Positions 53,559 to 60,983 of a stretch of 64,000 nucleotides of DNA are shown here, piece by piece (positions within the stretch are counted from its first letter, which is position 1; each line of letters begins with the position of its first letter). The notes below the pieces were generated by a model. The model was not told the origin of the DNA and ran no database searches. It worked only from the letters and a program-made list of their open reading frames with translations. Origin of the DNA: Actinomadura opuntiae (GTDB lineage Bacteria > Actinomycetota > Actinomycetes > Streptosporangiales > Streptosporangiaceae). Made by a program: the position numbers and the translations under genes. The stretch is taken from the NCBI RefSeq assembly GCF_030283205.1, contig NZ_JASNWF010000004.1, positions 124,001 to 188,000 on the forward strand, written 5' to 3'.

Positions 53559-54623
53559 ATGCCCGTTCCCGACCAACGCGATCCCGAGGTCACCAGGACC
53601 GCTCTGGCGGACTGGCTCGGCGAGCGGCTGCCCGGCGCGGCGGTCCCGCATCTGGAGACGCCGCAGACCAGCGGCTTCTCCAGCGAGACGCTGATGTTCG
53701 ACGCCGAGTGGACCGAGGACGGCGCGCGGCGGCGCGCGCCGTACGTCGCGCGGGTCGCGCCCGCGAACTACCAGATCTTCCCCGAGCCGCGGTTCGAGGA
53801 GCAGTACCGGCTGATGCGGATCCTGGACGAGCGCACCGACATCCCGGTGCCGCCGATCCGCTGGTACGAGCCGTCCGGTGACGTGCTCGGCGCGCCGTTC
53901 TTCGTGATGGGCCGCATCGACGGCCGGGTCCCGACCGACATGCCGCCGTACCACATGGACGGCTGGGTGACCGAGGTCGCGCCGGACGAGCGCGCCGCGA
54001 TGTGGTGGTCCACGCTGGAGATCATCGCGCGGCTGCACAGGCTGGACGTCAAGGAGCTCGGCCTGGAGTTCCTCGACATGCCGGCATGGGGCGCCCCGGG
54101 CCTGGAGCAGCGGCTCGGCTACTACGAGCACTACCTGCACTGGGCGTACAAGGGCCCGCAGGAGACGGCGCTGAAGGCCCTCGACTGGCTGAAGGCGAAC
54201 CGGCCCGAGGAGCCGGACGCCCCCGTCGCGCTGTGGGGCGACGCCCGCATCGGCAACGTGATCTTCCAGTCGGGCGTCCCGGCCGCGGTGCTGGACTGGG
54301 AGACCGCGATGCTCGGCGCCCCCGAGGAGGACCTCGCCTGGTTCATGTTCCTGGACCGGCACCACTCCGAGGGCGTCGGCGCGGCCCGGCTGGAGGGCTT
54401 CCCGTCCTACGCCGACACGATCGCCCGCTACGAGGAGCTGCTCGGGCGCCCGATGCGGGACATGGCGTACTACGAGATCCTGTCCGGCTTCAAGTTCTCG
54501 GTGATCATGGCGCGGATCGGCCAGGCGATGATCGACTTCGGCTGGATCGACCAGGACGCCGACTTCCCCCACAACAACAACTGCACGCAGCTGCTGGCGC
54601 GCATCCTCGGAGGCGACGCGTGA
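53559..54623 (+). CDS. Phosphotransferase (APH/ACAD10-like) of the lipid/steroid island
   Basis: A 354-residue aminoglycoside-phosphotransferase-fold kinase. The catalytic loop is ALWGDARIGNVIF (usual HGDxxxGN with Trp-Gly in place of His-Gly), and the metal-binding motif is AVLDWETAMLG. Relatives in lipid catabolism phosphorylate hydroxy-acyl-CoAs, and the ACAD10/11 kinase domain is of this type. The ATG follows GAGCGAGGAGG. The upstream KstR-like site suggests a sterol or fatty-acid substrate. It overlaps the following gene by four bases. Confidence 0.82.
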   Translation: MPVPDQRDPEVTRTALADWLGERLPGAAVPHLETPQTSGFSSETLMFDAEWTEDGARRRAPYVARVAPANYQIFPEPRFEEQYRLMRILDERTDIPVPPIRWYEPSGDVLGAPFFVMGRIDGRVPTDMPPYHMDGWVTEVAPDERAAMWWSTLEIIARLHRLDVKELGLEFLDMPAWGAPGLEQRLGYYEHYLHWAYKGPQETALKALDWLKANRPEEPDAPVALWGDARIGNVIFQSGVPAAVLDWETAMLGAPEEDLAWFMFLDRHHSEGVGAARLEGFPSYADTIARYEELLGRPMRDMAYYEILSGFKFSVIMARIGQAMIDFGWIDQDADFPHNNNCTQLLARILGGDA

Positions 54624-55729
54624 CCCTCTCGCCGCTCGACGACTATCCGATCCACCAGGCGCCCGAGGTGATGCGGCACGTCACGACGTCGGACCGCAAC
54701 TTCTACGACCGCTACTACTTCAACGTCCACCCCTGCTCCGACGAGATGATGATGCTCATCGGCATCGGGCAGTACCCGAACCTCGGAGTGATGGACGCGT
54801 TCGCGGTGATCCGGCGGGGCCCGCTGCACAAGGTGGTGCGGGCGTCGCGGGAGCTCGGCAACGACCGCATGGACACGACGGTCGGGCCGTTCCGCGTCGA
54901 GGTCATCGAGGGGCTGAAGCGGCTGCGGGTCGTGCTGGACGAGACCGAGCACGGCCTGTCGTTCGACCTGACCTGGGACGGGGCGATCCCCGCGACGCTC
55001 GAACCGCCGCACTACCTGCGCTGGCAGGAGCGCGTCGTGTTCGACTCGCGGCGCCTCGCCCAGACCGGCCGCTGGACCGGCACCATCACCGTCGACGGCG
55101 AGACCATCGACGTCACGCCGGACCACTGGTGGGGCTCGCGCGACCGCTCCTGGGGCATCCGGCCCGTCGGCGAACCGGAACCGCCCGGCATCCAGGTGAA
55201 GAACGCCGGGACGTTCTACTGGCTCTACGCGCCGATGCAGTTCGAGGACCACTCCATCCTCTGCATCGTGCAGGAGGACGAGAAGGGCCGGCGCATCCTG
55301 GAGGAGTCCACGCGCGTCTGGCCGGACGGCCGCGAGCCCGAGTACCTCGGCCGTCCCGAATACCGTCCGGAATACGCCGAGGGGACGCGGGACGTGGTGA
55401 CCGCGACGCTGCGGTTCGCTCCCCCGGGCGGCGAGCCGTTCGAGATCCGCGCGACGCCGATCCTGCCCGTCCACCTGATGGTCGGCACCGGGTACGGGCT
55501 GGAGCCGGACTGGAAGCACGGCATGTACCAGGGGCCCGACCTGAAGGTGCAGGGCGTCGCCTACGACACCCGCAAGCCCGACGACGCCGCCCGCATGTGG
55601 GGGATGGTGGACGCCGTGGGCCGCTATGAGTACCTGGACGGCGCCGCGCCCGGGGACGCCGCCACCGGCCACGGGCTGTTCGAGTACTGGGCGCTCGGCC
55701 CGCACCCGTCGTTCCCCGAGAGCGCCTGA
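54620..55729 (+). CDS. Lipocalin-like (CrtC/AttH-type, DUF7064-like) hypothetical protein
   Basis: A 369-residue beta-rich protein in two similar halves, with conserved aromatic motifs: RYYFNVHPCSDEMMMLIGIGQYPN, DHWWGSRDRSWGIRPVG and FYWLYAPMQFEDHSI (each read in parts). Paired lipocalin-like domains occur in hydroxysqualene/carotenoid hydratases and in proteins encoded beside APH-type kinases in actinobacteria. No catalytic residues can be assigned. GTG start shares GTGA with the kinase stop, so it belongs to the KstR-like regulated operon. Confidence 0.7.
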   Translation: MTLSPLDDYPIHQAPEVMRHVTTSDRNFYDRYYFNVHPCSDEMMMLIGIGQYPNLGVMDAFAVIRRGPLHKVVRASRELGNDRMDTTVGPFRVEVIEGLKRLRVVLDETEHGLSFDLTWDGAIPATLEPPHYLRWQERVVFDSRRLAQTGRWTGTITVDGETIDVTPDHWWGSRDRSWGIRPVGEPEPPGIQVKNAGTFYWLYAPMQFEDHSILCIVQEDEKGRRILEESTRVWPDGREPEYLGRPEYRPEYAEGTRDVVTATLRFAPPGGEPFEIRATPILPVHLMVGTGYGLEPDWKHGMYQGPDLKVQGVAYDTRKPDDAARMWGMVDAVGRYEYLDGAAPGDAATGHGLFEYWALGPHPSFPESA

Positions 55730-55760
55730 GCACCGCGCGGGTTCTGCGAGACTGGCCACC

Positions 55761-55967
55761 GTGACGACGCCGCCATCGCAGGATCCGGACGACGCGACGG
55801 GCCGGACGCGGCGGCGGAGGGAACTGGACCGGCAGGTGCGCGACCGCTACGGGACCTGGCGCGACCAGCCGCGCGGGCTGGCCTGCGCGGTGGTCGCCGC
55901 GTTCCTGGTGCTGACCACGGTGGCGTTCGTGTTCGCCGTCGTCGCCGTCGTCATGGCCGCCCGCTGA
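55761..55967 (+). CDS. Small single-pass membrane protein
   Basis: A 68-residue protein: charged N-terminal half (RTRRRRELDRQVRDRYGTWRD) and one membrane segment (LACAVVAAFLVLTTVAFVFAVVAVVM). GTG start 31 bases after the lipocalin-like gene. No family was recognised. It is followed by a perfect hairpin, so it is probably the last gene of the operon. Confidence 0.65.
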   Translation: MTTPPSQDPDDATGRTRRRRELDRQVRDRYGTWRDQPRGLACAVVAAFLVLTTVAFVFAVVAVVMAAR

Positions 55968-55999
55968 AAGCCCCGCCGAAAGCCCGCTGGGAACGCAGC

Positions 56000-56032
56000 C
56001 GGGGCGCCGATCCGCAGCGGATCGGCGCCCCG
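56000..56032. terminator. Perfect 15-bp hairpin terminator
   Basis: CGGGGCGCCGATCCG and its exact complement CGGATCGGCGCCCCG flank a CAG loop. It lies between the stops of the plus-strand small membrane protein and the minus-strand HesB-like gene and can serve both. Confidence 0.85.
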
Positions 56033-56075
56033 GCCCCTCATGTCGGGCCCGGCCCCGCGGGGCGGGCCGGTCATG

Positions 56076-56366
56076 TCACGTCGCGGTCCCCTCGGCGATG
56101 GTGAAGGCCACGTCGCCCTGCGGGTCGACCTGGGCGTCGAGGGTCTTGTCGTCCAGCAGCTGGGCGACGCTCGGCTCCAGGTAGACCTTGGCGCCCGACT
56201 CCTCGACGACCTGGTCGCCGGCCTCGGGCGCGGGCGCCACCGAGAGCCGCAGCGCGTCCGAGCCGTCGAGCCCGGACTCGATGCGGATGCCGGTGTCCGG
56301 CGGAAGCTCCGGATTCGCGGTCACGGTATTGATGACCTGGACGGCACCGCTGGTCAGCGTGAGCAC
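56076..56366 (-). CDS. HesB/IscA-like protein without cysteines
   Basis: A 96-residue protein with the HesB/IscA fold pattern (LTLTSGAVQVINTVTANPE; GIRIESGLDGSDALRLSVAPAPEAGDQVVEESGAKVYLEP in parts; LDDKTLDAQV). True A-type Fe-S carriers have three conserved Cys; this one has none, so it cannot hold a cluster that way. Similar Cys-free proteins are common in actinomycetes, sometimes named adhesins, without known function. The GTG at 56366 has GAGGAG seven bases upstream and is preferred to ATG 56387. Confidence 0.75.
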   Translation of the reverse strand: MLTLTSGAVQVINTVTANPELPPDTGIRIESGLDGSDALRLSVAPAPEAGDQVVEESGAKVYLEPSVAQLLDDKTLDAQVDPQGDVAFTIAEGTAT

Positions 56367-56488
56367 GATCAGCTCCTCACGTCTCATGGTGTTCGTTTCG
56401 GATGGGGGTCTGCCCCACCCTCCCCGCTGCGAGGTGCGGTAAACCATCACGGCGGGCGAACTTTCCGACGCGGAGAGTGACCGGATTC

Positions 56489-57448
56489 TCAGCCGGCGTC
56501 GGGCGCGAGGGCCCGCACGGCCTCGGCCGGCGACAGCCCGCCGCCCGGGACGATCGCCAGCACGGGCGTGGTGAGCCCGTTGTCGACGTACTCGCGGATC
56601 CGCGCGCGGCACGCCTCCGGCGACCCGTGCACGATCAGGTCGTCGACGACCTCGTCCGGGATGACCTCCAGCGCCTTCTTGCGGTCCCCCGCGGCCCACG
56701 CCTCGTTCATCGGGCGCAGCGCCTCGCCGCGGCCGAGCCACTGGTGGAACGCCCGGTACACCGGCACGTTCATGTACGCGGCGATCATCCAGCGGGCAAT
56801 CCCGCGGGCCTCCTCGGCGTTCTCGGTCGGGCAGACGAACAGCCGGGCGATCAGTTCGGGGTCGTCGCCCAGCTCGCCGCGGACCGTCCGCACGTCCTTG
56901 GGCGCGAGCCAGTTGGTGATCGCGCCGTCGGCCTCGCGGGCGGCGAGCCGCAGCATGCCGGGGCGCAGCGCGGCCAGCACGATCGGCGGCGGCGTCGCGG
57001 GCGCGTTCTCCAGCTTGAAGCCCTTGACCGAGAAGGTCTCGTACTCCTCCTTGACCTTCTCGCCGGCCAGCGCCTTGCGCAGGAACCGCAGGGTGTCGCG
57101 GGTGCGCTTGTAGGGCTCGGTGAACGGGATGCCGTTCCAGCGCTCGACGATCGTGTCGGACGAGGTGCCGATGCCGAGGACGAACCGTCCGGGCGCGAGG
57201 TCGGCGAGGGTGGCGGCGTGCGAGGCCAGCAGCGCGGGCCCGCGGGTGTAGACCGGCACGATCGCCGGGCCGAGGCGCAGCCCCGGGTCCCACTGGGACG
57301 CCAGGGCGAGCGGGGTGAACGCGTCGGTGCCGTTGGTCTCGGCGGACCAGGCGTCGGTGTACCCGAGGTCGGACAGGCCCGCGACGATCTCGCGGTGCTC
57401 GGCCAGCGGGACGCCGGTCAGCGGAATGGTCAGTCCCCAGCGCGACAT
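56489..57448 (-). CDS. LLM-class F420-dependent oxidoreductase
   Basis: A 319-residue luciferase-like TIM-barrel enzyme. Signs: WGLTIPLTG, LGYTDAWSAETNGTDAFTPLA, LGPAIVPVYTRGPALLASHAATLADLAPGRFVLGIGTSS (in parts) and VHGSPEACRARIREYVDNG. Members reduce or oxidise lipid-type substrates with F420 or FMN. It starts eight bases after the SDR stop, in the same operon within the steroid/lipid island. Confidence 0.9.
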   Translation of the reverse strand: MSRWGLTIPLTGVPLAEHREIVAGLSDLGYTDAWSAETNGTDAFTPLALASQWDPGLRLGPAIVPVYTRGPALLASHAATLADLAPGRFVLGIGTSSDTIVERWNGIPFTEPYKRTRDTLRFLRKALAGEKVKEEYETFSVKGFKLENAPATPPPIVLAALRPGMLRLAAREADGAITNWLAPKDVRTVRGELGDDPELIARLFVCPTENAEEARGIARWMIAAYMNVPVYRAFHQWLGRGEALRPMNEAWAAGDRKKALEVIPDEVVDDLIVHGSPEACRARIREYVDNGLTTPVLAIVPGGGLSPAEAVRALAPDAG

Positions 57449-57456
57449 GTCTCTCC

Positions 57457-58224
57457 TCAGGCGATCGAGGCGCGGATGGTGGAGCCGCCGTCGATGACGA
57501 GGGTCTGCCCGGTCATCCAGGACGCGGTGTCGCCGGCCAGGAACACCGCGGCGTGGGCGATGTCCTCGGGCTCGCCGATGCGGCCGAGCGGCATGTGCTT
57601 GCCGATCTGCTCCTCGTTGTTCTCCCACAGGGCGCGGGCGAGGTGCGTCTTGACCAGGCCGGGGGCGATGCAGTTGACGCGCACCTTCGGCGCCAGCTCC
57701 ATCGCGAACTGCCGGCTGAGGTGGATCACCGCGGCCTTGGTGGCGTTGTAGTAGCCGATGCCGTGTTCGGTGGACAGACCGCCGACGGACGCGATGTTGA
57801 TGATCGCGCCCCCGCGCTCCTGCAGCGACGCGCGCCAGGCCAGCTGCGTCCACTGGACGATCGCGAACTGGTTGATCTCGACGGTCTTGGCCGCGGCGGC
57901 GGGCTCGATGTCGGCCATCGGGCCGAAGTAGGGGTTGGTGCCGGCGTTGTTGACCAGGATGTCCAGGCCGCCGAACTCGGCGACGGCGGCGTCCACGCAG
58001 GCGGCGGCCTCGTCGGCGTGCCCGACGTGGGCGGCCTTGGCCAGCACGCCGGCGTCCGGGCTGGCGGCGCGGATCTCCTTGGCCACCTCGTCCAGCGACT
58101 CCTGCTTGCGGGAGGAGATGACGACGTTGGCGCCCTCGGCGGCGAGCGCGGCGGCGATCGCCTTGCCGATGCCCCGGGACGCCCCGGTGACCAGGGCCGT
58201 CTTCCCCTGAAGTCCAGTCCGCAT
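57457..58224 (-). CDS. SDR family oxidoreductase
   Basis: A 255-residue classical short-chain dehydrogenase: TGASRGIGKAIA for NAD(P), NNAGTN, catalytic Ser in NIASVGG, YYNATKAA with the Tyr-x3-Lys pair, and IAPGLVKT. ATG 58224 is chosen because AGAAGGGA lies seven bases before it; an ATG at 58254 is also in frame. Probably a hydroxysteroid or 3-hydroxyacyl dehydrogenase judging by context. A perfect palindrome lies about 65 bases upstream. Confidence 0.92.
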   Translation of the reverse strand: MRTGLQGKTALVTGASRGIGKAIAAALAAEGANVVISSRKQESLDEVAKEIRAASPDAGVLAKAAHVGHADEAAACVDAAVAEFGGLDILVNNAGTNPYFGPMADIEPAAAAKTVEINQFAIVQWTQLAWRASLQERGGAIINIASVGGLSTEHGIGYYNATKAAVIHLSRQFAMELAPKVRVNCIAPGLVKTHLARALWENNEEQIGKHMPLGRIGEPEDIAHAAVFLAGDTASWMTGQTLVIDGGSTIRASIA

Positions 58225-58287
58225 CCGCGTTTCCCTTCTCGGCTGACCCTTCATACAGAATCCGACTCGGTCACTCTAGCCCAAGTG

Positions 58288-58301
58288 ACTGACGAGTCAG
58301 T
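58288..58301. promoter_or_regulatory. Palindromic TetR-type operator before the SDR/LLM operon
   Basis: ACTGAC-GA-GTCAGT is a perfect inverted repeat overlapping the stop codon of the truncated LysR gene, 64-77 bases before the SDR start. The form is common for TetR regulators of acyl-CoA metabolism. The TetR gene at 62385 is a candidate partner. Confidence 0.6.
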
Positions 58302-59076
58302 TAGCTGCCCCGTCCAGCTCGCCGCCGCGCTCCAGCACGAACGCGCGGAAGCCCTCGACGACGGGCGGGCGGGTGCGCTCGGGCGCCCAGACCAGGCCGA
58401 TCGTCCGCACCCCGCCGGGGTCGGCGAGGGTGAGGTGCCGGACGCCCGGGACCTCCTCGCCCGCCGGCGGCGGCGCCACGATCGCGACGCCGAGCCCCGC
58501 CGCGACCAGCCCCCGGACGGTCGCGGTCTCCTCCCCCTCGAACGCGATCCGCGGCCGGGCCCCGCACAGGCCGAACAGCTCCTCGGTCACCGCCCGCAGG
58601 CCCGTCCCCTCCTGGAACGCAACGAACGGCTCGTCCAGCACGTCCCGTACCCGGGCGCGACGGCGCGACGCCAGCCGGTGGTCGGCCGGCACGGCGAGCT
58701 GGAGCCGCTCGGTGACGAGCGGGCGCCAGACCAGCGCCGGGTCCGCCGGGCGCGGGCTGGTGATCGCGAGGTCGGCGCGGCCGTCGAGCACCATCGCGGC
58801 GACGCGCTCGGACCGGTCCTGGCTGAGCCGGAACGTCACGCCGGGGTGGTCGCCGCGGTACCGGCGGATCAGGCCGGGGACGAACGACGGCCCCTGGGTG
58901 TGCAGGAACGCCAGCGACACCTCGCCGCGCCCGGGGTCGGCGGCCTGCGCGAGCGCGCGCCGCGCCGCCTCCTCCTCGGCGACGAGCCGCCGCGCGTGCT
59001 CGGCGAACACCCGCCCGTACCGGCTGAGCGCGACGCCGCGCCCGACGCGGTCGAACAGCGGACCGGACATGCTCAC
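58297..59076 (-). pseudogene. LysR family regulator lacking its DNA-binding domain
   Basis: The frame covers the LysR dimerisation helix and effector domain: GPLFDRVGRGVALSRYGRVFAEHARRL, then GEVSLAFLHTQGPSFVPGLIRRY, ending RAFVLERGGELDGAAN. LysR proteins normally have about 50 more residues before the (G)PLFDR motif, forming the winged helix. Here that part is gone and the sequence runs straight into the tnpB element. A start at ATG 59070 or GTG 59076 would give a regulator that cannot bind DNA. Confidence 0.8.
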
Positions 59077-60330
59077 TGCGAATCCGTTAGGCTGTGAGCT
59101 GTGGCGCGGCAGACGAAGCGGGCATTCAAGTACCGCTTCTATCCCACGGACGAGCAAGCAGCAGAGCTCGCCCGCACACTCGGGTGCGTGCGCCTCGTGT
59201 ACAACAAGGCACTGGAGGAACGCACTCGCGCCTGGTACACCGAACAGCGCCGCGTCTCCTACGTGCAGTCCTCGGCCGCACTCACCGCGTGGAAGAAGAC
59301 CGACGACTTAGCGTTCCTCGCCGAAGTGTCGAGTGTGCCGTTACAGCAGGCGCTGCGGCACTTGCAGACCGCGTTCACCAACTTCTTCGCCGGACGCGCC
59401 AGGTACCCACGGTTCAAATCGAAGAGGAAGTCGCGGGCGTCGGCGGAGTACACGAGTAGCGCCTTCCGCTGGCGCGATGGAGCGTTGACGCTGGCGAAGA
59501 TGTCGGAGCCGCTGGACATCGTGTGGTCGCGTCCACTCCCTGTAGGAACGACGCCCTCCACAGTGACGGTGTCACGTGATGGCGCGGGCCGCTGGTTCGT
59601 GTCAATCCTGTGCGCCGACACCATAGCCCGGCTGGACCCGGTCGACCGGGCAGTGGGCGTGGACGCGGGAATCACCTCGCTGGTGACCCTCTCCACCGGG
59701 GAAAAAGTCACCAACCCCCGGCACGAGCGCCGCAACCGGGAACGGCTCGCCAGGGCACAGAAGGACCTGGCCCGAAAGGTCAAGGGCTCAGCGAACCAGA
59801 ACAAAGCCCGCCGCAAGGTTGCCCGTATCCACGCCCGGATCACCGACCAGCGGCGGGACTTCCTGCACAAGCTGTCGACTCGGCTCGTCCGTGAGAACCA
59901 AACGGTCGTGATCGAGGACTTGAACGTCCGCAACATGGTCAAGAACCACTCGTTGGCCCGCGCGATCTCGGACGCGGCATGGCGAGATCTGCGGACGATG
60001 CTGGAGTACAAGGCCGACTGGTACGGCCGCGAACTCATCGTGACCGACCGGTGGTTCCCATCCTCCAAGACATGCTCGCGTTGCGGCACCAGCACCGAGG
60101 CGATGCCCCTCGACGTGAGGGAATGGGAATGCCGATGCGGCGTGGTCCACGACCGCGACGTCAACGCCGCGAAGAACATTCTGGCCGCCGGGCTGGCGGT
60201 TGCGGCCTGTGGAGCCGACGTAAGACCTAAACGACGCAAGTCTGGCAGGCAGACGGCAACGAAGCAGGAAATCCAGCGGGCGACCGCTGAACTCTCTCGC
60301 CGTTAGGCGGATGGAGGAAGCCAAGTCGCT
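59077..60330 (+). mobile_element. tnpB-only insertion element (IS605/IS607-type, no tnpA)
   Basis: The element lies between the broken 5' end of a LysR gene and the 3' remnant of an MFS gene, and its codon use is less GC-extreme than the flanks. Only tnpB is present; no Tyr- or Ser-transposase reading frame was found beside it, so movement would need help in trans. The ends are estimated from where flanking-gene homology stops; no terminal inverted repeats are expected for this class. Confidence 0.7.
59101..60306 (+). CDS. tnpB: TnpB RNA-guided nuclease (transposon-associated)
   Basis: A 401-residue TnpB with an N-terminal helix-turn-helix (KYRFYPTDEQAAELARTLGCVRLVYNKAL in parts), a wedge region, and a RuvC fold whose three acids are present: GVDAGITSLVTL, VVIEDLNVRNM and HDRDVNAAKNIL. 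The zinc finger reads CSRCG and CRCG. All catalytic positions are kept, so it may be active with a guide RNA from its own 3' end. GTG start; TTAGGCT a few bases upstream could be a -10 box for a nearly leaderless message. Confidence 0.93.
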   Translation: MARQTKRAFKYRFYPTDEQAAELARTLGCVRLVYNKALEERTRAWYTEQRRVSYVQSSAALTAWKKTDDLAFLAEVSSVPLQQALRHLQTAFTNFFAGRARYPRFKSKRKSRASAEYTSSAFRWRDGALTLAKMSEPLDIVWSRPLPVGTTPSTVTVSRDGAGRWFVSILCADTIARLDPVDRAVGVDAGITSLVTLSTGEKVTNPRHERRNRERLARAQKDLARKVKGSANQNKARRKVARIHARITDQRRDFLHKLSTRLVRENQTVVIEDLNVRNMVKNHSLARAISDAAWRDLRTMLEYKADWYGRELIVTDRWFPSSKTCSRCGTSTEAMPLDVREWECRCGVVHDRDVNAAKNILAAGLAVAACGADVRPKRRKSGRQTATKQEIQRATAELSRR

Positions 60331-60503
60331 GTGCTGCACGCGTGGCGCCGGGCAGCAGCATCGGCGGCACCGCCGGCGGCGTCGCCTACGAGCGCGGCCA
60401 CTGGACCGGCACCGGCCTGTACGTCCTGGTCCTGCTGGGCGTCGCGCTGCTGGCCGCCGCCGGGATCACGTCTGCCCGCTGGGTGGGACACCGCTCTTTC
60501 TAA
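60330..60503 (+). pseudogene. 3' remnant of an MFS transporter gene
   Basis: The frame ending at TAA 60503 reads GSSIGGTAGGVAYERGHWTGTG, then LYVLVLLGVALLAAAGITSA, typical of the last helices of a drug-efflux MFS protein. Only about 55 residues remain. The rest of the gene, on the side of the tnpB element, is missing. With the truncated LysR gene on the other side this looks like an original divergent LysR/MFS pair that lost its middle. Confidence 0.7.
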
Positions 60504-60530
60504 CAGACGCTTGGTTGTTAACCTGCGCGC

Positions 60531-60983
60531 GTGACCACCACCGCCAAGAAACGCCTTCCGGCCGTCGAAGGCTGGTTCACCGCCGAGGACGGGGACGTGC
60601 GGCTGCTCGGCACGCGCTGCTCGTCCTGCGGGACCCCCTACTTCCCGCGCAACGAGCTGGCCTGCCGGAACCCCCGCTGCACCGGCCCGAAGGACGGCTC
60701 GGAGCTGGCCGAGTACGCGCTGTCCGCGCGCGGGCGCGTCTGGTCGTACGCCGACGCGCGCTACAAGCCGCCGGCCCCGTACGTCTCGCCCGACCCGTTC
60801 GTCCCCTACACCGTCGCGGCCGTCGAGCTGGACGCCGAGAAGATGGTCGTGCTCGGCCAGGTCGCGCCCGGCTGCACCGTCGACGACCTGAGGATCGGCA
60901 TGGAGGTCGAGCTCACCGAGGGCGTCCTGTACGAGGACGACGAGGCCGAGTACACCGTCTGGATGTGGAGGCCGGTCAAGTGA
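60531..60983 (+). CDS. DUF35 / OB-fold acyl-CoA-binding protein (partner of a thiolase-like protein)
   Basis: A 150-residue protein with a rubredoxin-like zinc ribbon (CSSCGTPYFPRNELAC then CTG) and an OB fold (YALSARGRVWSYADARYKPP; FVPYTVAAVELDAEKMVVLGQV in parts). DUF35 proteins form complexes with Ltp-type thiolase-fold enzymes, for example in steroid side-chain retro-aldol cleavage. The GTG start lies eleven bases after TTGTTAACC, which may be a -10 region of a short-leader message. It overlaps the next gene by four bases. Confidence 0.87.
   Translation: MTTTAKKRLPAVEGWFTAEDGDVRLLGTRCSSCGTPYFPRNELACRNPRCTGPKDGSELAEYALSARGRVWSYADARYKPPAPYVSPDPFVPYTVAAVELDAEKMVVLGQVAPGCTVDDLRIGMEVELTEGVLYEDDEAEYTVWMWRPVK

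Noticed and set aside
59259..60239. Long minus-strand frame opposite tnpB
   Set aside because: Shadow of tnpB; no family motifs. TnpB itself has all catalytic residues.
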